Shown here: positions 9,138-18,047 of the stretch, piece after piece | Position numbering within the stretch: position 1 is the stretch's first letter | How the letters are laid out: each line of letters begins with the position of its first letter | Assembly: GCA_016711505.1 (NCBI GenBank) | Contig: JADJSV010000002.1 | Coordinates: 310,001-374,000, forward strand | Length of the DNA: 64,000 bases | Direction of reading: 5' to 3' | Source of the DNA: Bacteroidota bacterium | GTDB taxonomy: Bacteria > Bacteroidota > Bacteroidia > AKYH767-A > 2013-40CM-41-45 | The notes under the pieces: generated by a model | What the model was told of the DNA's origin: nothing | What the model saw: the letters and a program-made list of their open reading frames with translations, nothing else | Databases searched by the model: none | Program-made: the position numbers and the translations under genes

Positions 9138-9818
9138 ATGAGCGAAATAATTTTAGAATCCAGAAGTATCAATAAGAATTTTCATGATCCTGTTACAGTT
9201 CAGGTGTTGAAGGATATTAATTTCAAAGTCAGTAAAGGTGAATTTGTATCTGTAGTGGGTAAGTCAGGTTGTGGAAAATCTACGCTATTATATATTCTTT
9301 CGACGATGGATACAGATTATACAGGTGAATTACTGATTGACGATATTTCAATGTCAGGCAAAACAGAGAGTGAACTTGCTCGGGTCCGCAATGAAAAAAT
9401 AGGTTTTGTATTTCAGTTTCATTATTTATTGAATGAATTTTCTGCTTTGAAAAATGTAATGCTACCGGGTTTGAAACTTGCCAAGTATTCAGAACAGGAA
9501 GTAGAGCATCGCGCTATGGAGTTAATGAAGAAACTCAGCATTGAGCAGTTAGCGTTAAAAAAAGCAAATCAATTGTCAGGTGGCGAGAAACAGCGTGTAG
9601 CTATTGCACGTGCCTTAATAAATGACCCCGACATTATCATGGGTGATGAGCCAACAGGTAATCTCGACAAGAAGAACAGTGAAATAGTTTTCGATATTCT
9701 CAAGCAGTTAACAATAGAATTCAAGCAAACAATGTTAATAGTAACTCATGACCCGGAGTTTGCGGAGAAGACGCAGAGGGTGATTGAGATGGAGGATGGT
9801 AGGATTATTAAGCAGTAG
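9138..9818 (+). CDS. ABC transporter ATP-binding protein, LolD/MacB type
   Basis: A 226-residue ATPase with all expected motifs: Walker A GKSGCGKS (41-48), Q-loop VFQFHYLL (about 91-98), signature LSGGEKQR (146-153), Walker B IIMGDEPTGNLD (166-177) and H-loop IVTHD. The length and the EPTGNLD sequence are characteristic of the LolD/MacB/FtsE branch, which drives mechanotransmission across the periplasm and not channel-type transport. It starts 1 base after the permease and closes the three-gene operon. Confidence 0.92.
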   Translation: MSEIILESRSINKNFHDPVTVQVLKDINFKVSKGEFVSVVGKSGCGKSTLLYILSTMDTDYTGELLIDDISMSGKTESELARVRNEKIGFVFQFHYLLNEFSALKNVMLPGLKLAKYSEQEVEHRAMELMKKLSIEQLALKKANQLSGGEKQRVAIARALINDPDIIMGDEPTGNLDKKNSEIVFDILKQLTIEFKQTMLIVTHDPEFAEKTQRVIEMEDGRIIKQ

Positions 9819-9824
9819 TTTTTT

Positions 9825-9904
9825 TTAACAAAAACAGAGACATAGAAAATCAGCGGAAATAGAAGTCCCTTTTTTCTCCTTGTTTTCTTAGTGCCCTGTG
9901 TTAA
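9825..9904. repeat. Imperfect inverted repeat at the end of the ABC operon
   Basis: The outer ends TTAACA...AGAGACATAG and CTTAGTGCCCTGTGTTAA are imperfectly complementary and resemble the ends of the stronger elements at 2875 and 16477. It lies between convergent genes. This is a weaker, partly decayed member of that group. Confidence 0.4.
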
Positions 9905-10458
9905 ATTTTTAATTTAAGCATGCACCCCTCCACAATCTCCTCCACCATTTTCTCACAAAACGCATCCAGATCATCCGGCTTACGGCTTGTTACAAGTCCA
10001 TTGTCGACTACAACTTCTTTATCTTCCCACTTTGCACCGGCATTTGTCAGATCAGTTTTCAGGGAAGGCCATGAAGTCATGTTTTTGTCTTGCAACATAC
10101 CTGTTTCTATCAGCAACCACGGCCCATGACAAATTGCAGCAATTGGTTTTGATTCCTGCATAAAGTGCTTGGCAAAAGCCACGGCATCTTTGTCCATGCG
10201 TAATGCATCCGGATTCATAACTCCACCGGGCAAGACAAGCGCATCATAATCTGATGCTTTAACTTCACTAAGTTTCTTGTCGCATGATACTGCTTCGCCC
10301 CATTGATGATCTTTCCATGTTTTCACTTCTTTGCCTGAAGGTGAAATTACATGCACATTAGCGCCTTCATCAATTAATTTTTTGTATGGAACTCTGAATT
10401 CAGAATCCTCAACGCCATCTGTCATCAGTATAGCTACATTCTTTCCTTTTAATTTCAT
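9901..10458 (-). CDS. DJ-1/PfpI family protein (YhbO/protease I-like)
   Basis: A 185-residue cytoplasmic protein spanning the whole DJ-1/PfpI fold. The nucleophile elbow is IAAICHGPW (C110, H111), and the conserved glutamate that polarises it lies in TDGVEDSEF (E17). The length and GVMNPDALR segment match the PfpI/YhbO subgroup. Members have been reported as peptidases or as deglycases/glyoxalases acting on glycated molecules; which activity applies cannot be told from sequence. It is a single gene convergent with the ABC operon. Confidence 0.88.
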   Translation of the reverse strand: MKLKGKNVAILMTDGVEDSEFRVPYKKLIDEGANVHVISPSGKEVKTWKDHQWGEAVSCDKKLSEVKASDYDALVLPGGVMNPDALRMDKDAVAFAKHFMQESKPIAAICHGPWLLIETGMLQDKNMTSWPSLKTDLTNAGAKWEDKEVVVDNGLVTSRKPDDLDAFCEKMVEEIVEGCMLKLKI

Positions 10459-10539
10459 TTGGATATTGGTTTTAAATAGAAACTATAAAATATACGTGCC
10501 ATACAAAATGTCAATTACACTTGCCATTCGAATTAAAAC

Positions 10540-10622
10540 CAGCCCCGTAGGGGCGACATGTTTGCAGAAAAAATGGCAACGCCAAACCGAAAGCCCCATC
10601 GGGGCGACCTGTGATTTGGAAT
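10540..10622. repeat. Pair of REP-like palindromes (GCCCC N3 GGGGC)
   Basis: Two 13-base palindromes, 10542-10554 and 10593-10605, lie in the same orientation. Each is followed by GCGAC and a TGT-containing tail, about 51 bases apart. They sit in the 240-base gap between divergent genes. The core differs by one base pair from the GACCCC N3 GGGGTC core in the array at 13.85-14.98 kb, so the two sets look related. They could form hairpins in either transcript. Confidence 0.65.
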
Positions 10623-10700
10623 AAACCTGCAATCAGAGCATTTTGAATTTCAAAATTATTTTTTTTAAAGAAAATCCTATCGACGCATCCAGTTGATGGC

Positions 10701-11573
10701 ATGAAAATTTACCCTCTTAATAAAAAAATCCCAATCATGCCTTCTGTCAAACTTTCATCATCAACCGATAATCACCAACATCATCTTCATTATCAGGAAG
10801 CCGGTTCGGGTAAACCTGTTATTTTAATTCATGGCTGGCCACTAACCAGTATAATGTGGGAATATCAGATCGATCACTTGGTTCAAAACGGTTTCCGCGT
10901 GATCACTTACGATCGCAGAGGATTCGGAGAATCATGCAGACCGTGGGGTAACTACGATTATGATACATTAACATCTGACCTGAATGAACTGATTACAGCT
11001 CTCAATTTATCAGATGTTGCTCTCGTTGGATTTTCTATGGGTGGAGGAGAAGTTGTACGTTACTTCAGCAAGTTTGGAGGTAAAGGTGTAACAAAAGCTG
11101 TACTCATTTCATCGATCACTCCATATATGTTAAAAACGCCTGACAATCCCGATGGAGTTCCGCAGGAAATGTTTGATAAAATGCTTGCAGCCATGAAAGA
11201 AGACCGCATTGCATTTCTCGATGACTTTGGTGAAACATTTTTCGGCGTTACGCTATTGAATAATAACATCAGTGATCAATCATTGAATTATTATCTGAAT
11301 GTTTGTTCGCAAGCATCTCCACATGCTACAATTGAATGTGCGAAAAGTTTTTCTTCAACGGATTTCAGAAGTGAGATGTCATCAGTGAATGTTCCGACTC
11401 TCATTATTCACGGCGACAAAGACGAGACAGTTCCTATCAAACCAACTGCCTTGGAAGCGACGAAGGTCATAAAGAATAACAAGCTTATTGTTTATGAAGG
11501 AGAGCCGCATGGGATATGGTTTACGCAGAAGGATAGGCTGAATAAAGACTTGGTAACGTTTTTAATGAGTTAG
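10701..11573 (+). CDS. Alpha/beta hydrolase, non-heme chloroperoxidase/arylesterase type
   Basis: A 290-residue alpha/beta-hydrolase. The oxyanion region is ILIHGWPLTS, the nucleophile elbow GFSMGGGE (S112), the acid lies in IIHGDKDETVP (about D239/D241), and the base is H270 in EPHGIWF. The pattern YDRRGFGES and the length fit the cofactor-free haloperoxidase/esterase branch. The physiological substrate is probably a small ester; halogenation in this group is a side reaction. A methionine at residue 13 (10737, MPSVKLSS) gives the usual family N-terminus and is an equally likely start. It is a single gene between REP-like palindromes and an inverted repeat. Confidence 0.85.
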   Translation: MKIYPLNKKIPIMPSVKLSSSTDNHQHHLHYQEAGSGKPVILIHGWPLTSIMWEYQIDHLVQNGFRVITYDRRGFGESCRPWGNYDYDTLTSDLNELITALNLSDVALVGFSMGGGEVVRYFSKFGGKGVTKAVLISSITPYMLKTPDNPDGVPQEMFDKMLAAMKEDRIAFLDDFGETFFGVTLLNNNISDQSLNYYLNVCSQASPHATIECAKSFSSTDFRSEMSSVNVPTLIIHGDKDETVPIKPTALEATKVIKNNKLIVYEGEPHGIWFTQKDRLNKDLVTFLMS

Positions 11574-11634
11574 TTTATTTTAGACTTGTACTTAAATTAT
11601 TAACACTAGAATTCCAAAACATTGGAAAAAAAAT

Positions 11635-11724
11635 AAACATAGAGGTCACAAAGAAAAAAGGGAGGAAAAGGAGAAATGAAGTTTCTCCTTTTCCTCCCTT
11701 TTTTTCTCCATGAACTCTGTGTTT
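11635..11724. repeat. Intergenic inverted repeat between convergent genes
   Basis: Arms about 11635-11676 and 11682-11724, with a 5-base loop. The inner stem (AGGGAGGAAAAGGAGAAA and complement) is perfect and the outer ends AAACATAGAG / CTCTGTGTTT nearly so. A T-rich run lies inside the right arm. It could act as a bidirectional terminator for the hydrolase gene and for atpC. Confidence 0.75.
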
Positions 11725-11823
11725 AATTTTTCATTATCAAGTCATGAGTTTAGAACGAACGACTTAAAAACAAAAAAGGCGACACTCTCGCATCGCCTTT
11801 CCAAAAAATTATTTACAACCCGA

Positions 11824-12063
11824 TTAAGCCCCTTCCGCCAGAATAATAACTTTATTATTCAGCATCTCCACAACTCCGCCTTTTACATCGAAAGTTTTTA
11901 CGCCTTCTTTGTCTTTCACTTTTACTTTACCATTAAGGAGAGTAGAAATGATCGGTGCGTGATTGTTGAGCATTTCGAAGCGACCACTTTTTCCGGGAAC
12001 GGAAACTGAAGTTACTTCGCCTGCGAAGATTTTTTTATCGGGAGTGATGATCTCTAAATGCAT
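11824..12063 (-). CDS. atpC: ATP synthase F1 subunit epsilon
   Basis: A 79-residue protein covering only the N-terminal beta-sandwich of epsilon (MHLEIITPDKKIFAGEVTSVSVPGKSGRFEMLNNHAPIIS). It lacks the C-terminal helical hairpin that acts as an inhibitor in longer homologues. Short epsilon subunits of about 80 residues are common in Bacteroidota, so this is probably normal and not a truncation. It couples rotation of the central stalk to the beta subunits in F1. It lies 6 bases after atpD and is surely co-transcribed with it; the other ATP synthase genes are not in this window. Confidence 0.93.
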   Translation of the reverse strand: MHLEIITPDKKIFAGEVTSVSVPGKSGRFEMLNNHAPIISTLLNGKVKVKDKEGVKTFDVKGGVVEMLNNKVIILAEGA

Positions 12064-12069
12064 GTATTA

Positions 12070-13578
12070 TTATTTTTGAGCTTCCGCAAGGATTTTCTTT
12101 CCTTTTGCAATAGCGTCATCAATTGTTCCTACTAAGTTGAAAGCTGCTTCCGGATATTCATCCACTTCACCATTCATGATCATGTTGAAACCTTTGATAG
12201 TTTCTTCGATCGGAACGATCACACCTTTTAATCCTGTGAACTGCTCAGCAACGTTGAACGGCTGAGAAAGGAAACGCTGAACACGACGTGCACGAGACAC
12301 TGTCAATTTATCTTCGTCACTTAACTCGTCCATACCAAGGATGGCAATGATATCCTGAAGTTCTTTGTATCGCTGAAGAATGTTCTTCACACGTTGCGCA
12401 GTATTGTAATGCTCTTCACCAACAACAGCAGGAGAAAGGATACGGGATGTAGAATCTAATGGATCCACCGCAGGGTAGATACCCAACTCAGAGATCATAC
12501 GGTTCAATACAGTTGTTGCATCCAAATGGGCAAACGTAGTAGGCGGAGCCGGATCAGTTAAATCATCGGCAGGAACGTAAACGGCCTGAACCGAAGTAAT
12601 AGATCCACGTTTTGTTGAAGTGATACGCTCTTGCATCAATCCCATTTCAGTAGCAAGAGTAGGCTGGTAACCTACGGCTGAAGGCATACGACCAAGAAGG
12701 GCCGATACCTCAGAACCTGCCTGAGTGAAACGGAAGATATTGTCGATGAAGAAAAGGATATCACGACCACCTGATTTCTCATCACCGTCACGGAAATATT
12801 CCGCTACAGTAAGTCCTGAAAGGGCAACACGTGCACGTGCTCCAGGGGGCTCATTCATTTGTCCGAACACCAATGTCGCTTGTGATTTAGCAAGCTCAGC
12901 CATGTCAACTTTTGACAAATCCCAGCCGCCGCTTTCCATTGAATGTTTGAATTCGTCACCATAACGGATAACGCCTGATTCGATCATCTCACGAAGAAGG
13001 TCATTTCCCTCACGGGTACGCTCACCTACACCGGCGAAAACTGAAAGTCCTGAGTAGCTTTTTGCAATATTGTTGATCAATTCCATGATCAATACGGTCT
13101 TACCAACACCGGCACCACCGAACAGACCGATTTTACCACCTTTTGAGTATGGCTCGATAAGGTCAATTACTTTGATACCTGTGAAAAGTACTTCCGCTTC
13201 CGTCGAAAGGTCTTCGAAACGAGGAGCCTGACGGTGGATAGGAACTGAAATTTGTTTTGAAACTGCACCGATTCCATCGATAGCATCACCTGTTACATTG
13301 AACAGACGACCCTTGATGATATCTCCTGCCGGCATTTGGATCGGAGCGCCCAGACTACGGACATTCATTCCGCGAGTCAAGCCGTCAGTCGATTCCATAG
13401 AGATCGTACGGATCCGGTCTTCACCGATATGTTGCTGACATTCAAGGATAATAGGAGTATTTCCCGGACGCTCGATTTCCAATGCGTCAAGGACATTTGG
13501 TAATACACTGCCTTCATCTTCGAAGCTGACGTCAATAACGGCTCCGATAATTTGGGTGATTTTTCCAATATTCGCCAT
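12070..13578 (-). CDS. atpD: ATP synthase F1 subunit beta
   Basis: A 502-residue catalytic subunit of F1F0 ATP synthase. The P-loop is GGAGVGKT (154-161). The catalytic region GVGERTREGNDL follows, then Walker B (ILFFIDNIFRFTQAGSEVSALLGRMPSAVGYQPTLATEMG, quoted in part) and the DELSD loop (DELSEE-like) near the C-terminus. Full length; starts with MANIGKITQI, which is the normal N-terminus. It forms a two-gene operon with atpC, separate from the F0 and other F1 genes, an arrangement known in Flavobacteria-type genomes. A weak -7-like element TACTTTCG lies on the minus strand at 13626-13619. Confidence 0.97.
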   Translation of the reverse strand: MANIGKITQIIGAVIDVSFEDEGSVLPNVLDALEIERPGNTPIILECQQHIGEDRIRTISMESTDGLTRGMNVRSLGAPIQMPAGDIIKGRLFNVTGDAIDGIGAVSKQISVPIHRQAPRFEDLSTEAEVLFTGIKVIDLIEPYSKGGKIGLFGGAGVGKTVLIMELINNIAKSYSGLSVFAGVGERTREGNDLLREMIESGVIRYGDEFKHSMESGGWDLSKVDMAELAKSQATLVFGQMNEPPGARARVALSGLTVAEYFRDGDEKSGGRDILFFIDNIFRFTQAGSEVSALLGRMPSAVGYQPTLATEMGLMQERITSTKRGSITSVQAVYVPADDLTDPAPPTTFAHLDATTVLNRMISELGIYPAVDPLDSTSRILSPAVVGEEHYNTAQRVKNILQRYKELQDIIAILGMDELSDEDKLTVSRARRVQRFLSQPFNVAEQFTGLKGVIVPIEETIKGFNMIMNGEVDEYPEAAFNLVGTIDDAIAKGKKILAEAQK

Positions 13579-13848
13579 GATGGTTTATATGTTTTTAATG
13601 GATTTTAATTTGAGACCGCGAAAGTAGTGAATTTCTACCTTAAAAAGTAACTGTGTTCGTAAAAAATAACACCTCAATTTCACCTATATATTTCGAGGTT
13701 TGTTTACCTTAAAAATTCATGCAATTCCTGTTTAATTCCCTTATATCATGAGAAAATTCTCACCCCTTGGAAAATGATTTTGCCATCCGTTTTTATCGGA
13801 AAACATCGAATTTCGATTTCATAGTCAATTGTATTGCGTATTCATGTG

Positions 13849-14984
13849 CGACCCCTCCGGGGTCGTAATTGCGACGCAATTATTGTTTTTCTACCAATAT
13901 GTGACCCCTCTGGGGTCGTTGGGGTTGGGTTTAAAAGTTGACAAATTAATTCGCCAGAACAAGGCTTCTTGATTAAAGAGAAATTACACAACCGTAGGAT
14001 GTAAGTAAGTACAAACCCTAGTGCGGTTCCATATTGGTAAAGAATTACAAATCCGCAGGATGTATGTAAATCCCGACCCCAGCGGGGTCACATATCGGTA
14101 GCGTGGTCCCATATCGGTAGAAATTACAAATCCGCATGATGTATGTAAATCCCGACCCCAGCGGGGTCACATATCGGTAGTAGCGTGGTCCCATATCGGT
14201 AGAAATTACAAATCCGCATGATGTATGTAAATCCCGACCCCAGCGGGGTCACATATCGGTAGCGTGGTCCCATAATGGTAGAAATTACAAATCCGCATGA
14301 TGTATGTAAATCCCGACCCCAGCGGGGTCACATATCGGTAGCGTGGTCCCATATCGGTAGAAATTACAAATCCGCATGATGTATGTAAATCCCGACCCCA
14401 GCGGGGTCACAAATCGGTAGCGTGGTCCCATAATGGTAGAAATTACAAATCCGCATGATGTATGTAAATCCCGACCCCAGCGGGGTCACAAATCGGTAGC
14501 GTGGTCCCATATCGGAAGAAATTACAAATCCGCATGACGTAAATCCCGACCCCAGCGGGGTCACATATCGGTAGTAGCCATATCGGTAGAAAATTACAAA
14601 TCCACATGAAGTATGTAAATCCCGACCCCAGCGGGGTCACATATCGGTAGCCATATCGGTAGGAAATTACAAATCCGCATGATGTATGTAAATCCCGACC
14701 CCAGCGGGGTCACCCGGAGCCTATCGGTAGGAAATTACAAATCCGCATGAAGTATGTAAATCCCGACCCCAGCGGGGTCACAAATCGGTAGCGTGGTCCC
14801 ATATTTGTAGAAATTACAAATCCGCATGATGTATGTAAATCCCGACCCCAGCGGGGTCACATATCGGTAGCCATATCGGTAGGAAATTACAAATCCGCAT
14901 GATGTATGTAAATCCCGACCCCAGAGGGGTCACATATCGGTAGAAAAAACGAATGTTTTTCGTGATACGACCCCGGAGGGGTCG
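13849..14984. repeat. Tandem array of palindromic REP-like units (about 13 copies)
   Basis: The 1.57 kb gap between atpD and murF (13579-15151) holds no credible gene. Most of it is a tandem array. Twelve clear units start near 14041, 14121, 14203, 14282, 14361, 14440, 14519, 14590, 14664, 14732, 14811 and 14883, plus a diverged copy near 13981. Units are 68-82 bases. Each has an ATTACAAATCCGCATGA lead, GTATGTAAATCC, the palindrome GACCCCAGCGGGGTC, then ACATATCGGTAG, often followed by CGTGGTCCCATATCGG. Single palindromes with different centres flank it: 13849-13865 (TCC), 13903-13917 (TCT) and 14968-14984 (GGA). A perfect 15-base palindrome, AATTGCGACGCAATT, is at 13867-13881. No transposase is adjacent. 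Short minus-strand reading frames across the units are repeat artefacts. Confidence 0.9.
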
Positions 14985-15151
14985 CACATGATTTGGAAAT
15001 CAGTTTCATTTAAAAAAAATTTCATTTCAATTTACGTTTTGATTTTGCATGCGAAATATAAGGACGGGATTATTTTTTTACGTAATTCTTTATTCGCCAT
15101 CATTGCCTTAAAAAAAATCACTAAGAACTTTCCCCATTTGAACCAAAAACT

Positions 15152-16474
15152 ATGAAGAAATCCTACTATTTTCGTCCCATGTCGCAAATCGAAATAATCT
15201 ACCAACACTTTCTAGCAAATCCTGTTGTTTCAACTGATACCAGAACTATCTCCACAGGCTGTATATTTTTTGCGTTGAAAGGTCCTACGTTCAACGGAAA
15301 TACTTTTGCCGGACAAGCATTGGAACTTGGTGCATCACTGGTGGTAGTTGATGAGAAAGATTACAAGATAGATGAACGTTGCATTCTTGTTGATGATTGT
15401 CTGAAAGCTCTTCAGCTATTAGCGCAACATCATCGATCGAAATGTGATTTTCCATTTTTAGCCATAACAGGATCGAATGGAAAAACGACAACGAAAGAAC
15501 TGATCAGAAATGTTCTTGCAAAAAAATTCAATGTTCATGCAACGAAAGGAAATCTGAATAATCACATCGGTGTGCCGCTTACAATTTTGTCGATGCCTGC
15601 AAAAACAAATTTTGCTGTCATTGAAATGGGTGCAAATCATCAGAAGGAAATTGATTTGTTGTGCAGCATTGCCATGCCGGATTACGGATTGATCACTAAT
15701 GTTGGTAAAGCGCATTTGGAAGGTTTCGGCGGATTTGAAGGCGTGAAAAAAGGAAAGGGGGAGATGTATGCACATCTGCACGGACAAGGCCGGACTGCAT
15801 TTATCAATACAGACAATGAACATCTGAATAAAATGGCAGATGAATACAAGCCTGAAAAGATAATTTCTTACGGAACATCGTCAAACGTTTTTTGCAAAGG
15901 CGAACTGATTTCATCTGAACCGACAATTACGTTGCACTGGAAATGTGAAAGTGCACACGGTGAAATTCAGACTCAGATGATCGGTGCTTACAATTTCGAA
16001 AATATTTTAAGCGCAATCTGCATCGGAAATTATTTCCGTGTGAAACCCGAAGATATTAATGAAGCCATCGCTGCATATGTTCCTGATAACAGTCGTTCGC
16101 AGATCATTCAATACGGAACGAATACAATAGTGCTCGATGCATACAATGCCAATCCAAGTAGCATGGAAGCTGCGCTTCGTAATTTTGAAAAGATGCAATC
16201 GGATTCGAAGATCATTTGTATTGGTGACATGGCGGAATTAGGAGAAGAAAGTGTTGCGGAACATAAACGAATTATTGAGCAGTTGAAAAAAATGCATTTT
16301 CAACAATTGATCTTAGTGGGAAAAAATTTCGGAGTATATGCGAATGAAATAAAAAGTATGCACTTTGAAAATTCAAGTTTAGCCGCTGATTATTTCAAAA
16401 AGAATCTTCCGGAGAATTCGTTGATTCTTGTTAAGGGGTCGCGGAGTTCAAAAATGGAGTTGCTTATCAATTAA
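15152..16474 (+). CDS. murF: UDP-N-acetylmuramoyl-tripeptide--D-alanyl-D-alanine ligase
   Basis: A 440-residue Mur ligase, the cytoplasmic enzyme that adds D-Ala-D-Ala to UDP-MurNAc-tripeptide in peptidoglycan synthesis. The N-terminal domain has the MurF-specific STDTRTISTGCIFFALKGPTFNGN. The ATP-binding P-loop is ITGSNGKTTTKE (107-114). The central domain carries EMGANHQKEI and TNVGKAHLEGFG, and the C-terminal domain has LDAYNANPSSMEAAL and GDMAELGEES. All point to MurF and not MurC/D/E. Residue 10 is also Met (15179, MSQIEIIYQHF) and is a plausible true start. It is a single gene following the repeat array, ending 3 bases before a 78-base palindrome. Confidence 0.95.
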   Translation: MKKSYYFRPMSQIEIIYQHFLANPVVSTDTRTISTGCIFFALKGPTFNGNTFAGQALELGASLVVVDEKDYKIDERCILVDDCLKALQLLAQHHRSKCDFPFLAITGSNGKTTTKELIRNVLAKKFNVHATKGNLNNHIGVPLTILSMPAKTNFAVIEMGANHQKEIDLLCSIAMPDYGLITNVGKAHLEGFGGFEGVKKGKGEMYAHLHGQGRTAFINTDNEHLNKMADEYKPEKIISYGTSSNVFCKGELISSEPTITLHWKCESAHGEIQTQMIGAYNFENILSAICIGNYFRVKPEDINEAIAAYVPDNSRSQIIQYGTNTIVLDAYNANPSSMEAALRNFEKMQSDSKIICIGDMAELGEESVAEHKRIIEQLKKMHFQQLILVGKNFGVYANEIKSMHFENSSLAADYFKKNLPENSLILVKGSRSSKMELLIN

Positions 16475-16476
16475 AA

Positions 16477-16554
16477 TTAACACAAGAACACTGAGAACAC
16501 AATAAGATCACGGAATTCCGTGGTCTTATTGTGTTCTCAGTGTTCTTGTGTTAA
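16477..16554. repeat. 78-base near-perfect palindrome between convergent genes
   Basis: Two 39-base arms meet at GAATTC (centre 16515/16516) with about one mismatch. The outer ends are TTAACACAAGAACACTGAG and its complement. The palindrome begins 3 bases after the murF stop and contains the stop codon of the minus-strand wzc gene. It could form a cruciform in DNA or a strong hairpin in both transcripts; there is no separate T-tract. Ends match those of the elements at 2875 and 59871. Confidence 0.85.
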
Positions 16555-18047
16555 ACTTGCTTCCTTTTGAAAATTTTTCCAAATACTCCTTTCGGCTTCG
16601 AATCCTCATCATAATACCCATACCCGTGATACCCGTAACTATACCCGTATCCATAACCGTAACGCTGATGATTTCCTGCGTCATTTAAAAGTATACAAAT
16701 GTTTTTTACTTGTCCGGCAGTGTAGTAGGTGTTGATAGTCTTGATGTAATCCTTCTTCGAATAATTTTCTCGTAGAATAAAGATGTTGATGTCAGCAAGA
16801 TTCATTAGCATCATAGCGTCACTAACGATTCCGACCGGTGGTGTGTCGATAATAATGTAATCGTACATCTCACGCAATTCATTCATCAGATTGATCGTTT
16901 CTTTCTTCGCAAGTAATTCAGCCGGATTAGGTGGAACCGGTCCTGCAGGAATGATGTCGAGTCCGGGAACATTTGTTTTGCAGATCACGCTTTCGAGTGA
17001 ACTTTTACCTATGAGATAAGTGCTCACGCCAATATCATTACTCACTCCAAGATCCTGTACCAACTGCGGCTTGCGCAGATCCATTCCGACAATGATCACC
17101 TTATGACTTTGCAGTGAAAGAACTGCGGCAAGATTTAATGTCGAAAAAGATTTCCCTTCGCCACCAACACTTGATGTGATCAATACGATCTTGTGTTGAT
17201 CAGATAAACCGAAAAACATGAGGTTAGCACGAATGGAACGAAAAGCTTCAGCAATCGACGATTTTGGTTTAGTAGAAACAACCAGTCTTTCGCCTGTAGT
17301 GTGATGTCCGACAACTCCAATGATCGGTGTCTTGGTCATCTTCTCAATGTCTTCGCGATTGGAGATCGTATTACGGATATAACTCTGAAGTAAAATGATC
17401 AGCAAAGGAACGATCAGGATCAGCATCAAAGTAATTATCGCAACGGCTTTACTATTTGGAATAACAGGAATGTCATTCACTGTTGCAGTGTCCAGAACTT
17501 TGTTGTCGCTTACAGCAGTTGCTTTGGCAATTCCTGTCTCCGCTTTTTTCTGAAGTAGATAAACGTAAATATTTTCATTGACAGTAAAGTTCCTTTGAAT
17601 CGCTAATAATTCGCGTTCAATATTCGGAATTTTACGAATGTCGTTCTCGTATTTTGAAAGTTGTGAATTGATTCCCTGTAATCCTGTTTTTGTCAGATTG
17701 CGGAGGTTGTTGATGCTTTCAACTAATGATCGTTTTGTTTGCCCGATCTGCTCATCGATAACCTTCAATGCCGGCGACTGCGCGCTTGAACCGTACGATA
17801 AACTCTTACGCTTATTCTGTAGCTCTTTCAACTTGGCAATGAGTTCTACCAGTGTGGGATCGGGATTGTTAAGAGTAGATGGAGAAAGCGATTCAAGGTC
17901 GAGGTTGGATGTGATGTAATCATACAGGTAGTCGAGCGACTTAAGATCGATCTCTGCTTTTACTCTTGTTTCATCAACAGAAGTTACACGTTCAAGATAT
18001 GCTTTTGATTCTTCACTCAGATTGACCGTACCTTTGGATTCTTTGAA
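16551..18047 (-). CDS. wzc: Polysaccharide co-polymerase/tyrosine kinase Wzc, 3' piece (kinase domain), frameshifted gene
   Basis: This is the C-terminal part of a Wzc-type BY-kinase. It begins with the end of the periplasmic coiled coil (LSEESKAYLERVTSV, ERELLAIQRNFTVNENIYVYLLQKKAETGIAKA), then the second membrane span (AVAIITLMLILIVPLLIILL). The kinase has EAFRSIRANLMFF, Walker A SVGGEGKSFSTLN, Walker A' VGMDLRKPQL and Walker B YIIIDTPPVG. The tail is tyrosine-rich (RYGYGYGYSYGYHGYGYYDE), the expected autophosphorylation cluster. The frame continues from the upstream piece after loss of one base at about 18046-18047 (family sequence LQNFKESKGTVNLSE restored). An ATG at 17831 is internal. 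Role: regulates chain length and export of surface polysaccharide together with Wza. Confidence 0.88.
   Translation of the reverse strand, partial: FKESKGTVNLSEESKAYLERVTSVDETRVKAEIDLKSLDYLYDYITSNLDLESLSPSTLNNPDPTLVELIAKLKELQNKRKSLSYGSSAQSPALKVIDEQIGQTKRSLVESINNLRNLTKTGLQGINSQLSKYENDIRKIPNIERELLAIQRNFTVNENIYVYLLQKKAETGIAKATAVSDNKVLDTATVNDIPVIPNSKAVAIITLMLILIVPLLIILLQSYIRNTISNREDIEKMTKTPIIGVVGHHTTGERLVVSTKPKSSIAEAFRSIRANLMFFGLSDQHKIVLITSSVGGEGKSFSTLNLAAVLSLQSHKVIIVGMDLRKPQLVQDLGVSNDIGVSTYLIGKSSLESVICKTNVPGLDIIPAGPVPPNPAELLAKKETINLMNELREMYDYIIIDTPPVGIVSDAMMLMNLADINIFILRENYSKKDYIKTINTYYTAGQVKNICILLNDAGNHQRYGYGYGYSYGYHGYGYYDEDSKPKGVFGKIFKRKQV

Noticed and set aside
11824..12063. atpC as a truncated gene because it lacks the C-terminal helices
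   Set aside because: The stop is clean, spacing to atpD is normal, and short epsilon subunits are usual in this phylum.
14364..14640. Minus-strand reading frames of 65-66 codons with repeated TPLGSGF-type sequence
   Set aside because: They arise from translating the palindromic repeat units; they have no start context, no family match and repeat with the units.
13981..14940. Possible CRISPR array
   Set aside because: Almost the whole unit is repeated, and there are no unique spacers of constant length and no cas genes nearby. The conserved part is a GC-rich palindrome in a variable AT-rich flank.
13849..14984. Palindrome array as a replication origin (dnaA boxes/iterons)
   Set aside because: No DnaA-box-like motifs or replication genes are nearby, and the repeat core is a REP-type hairpin instead of an iteron.
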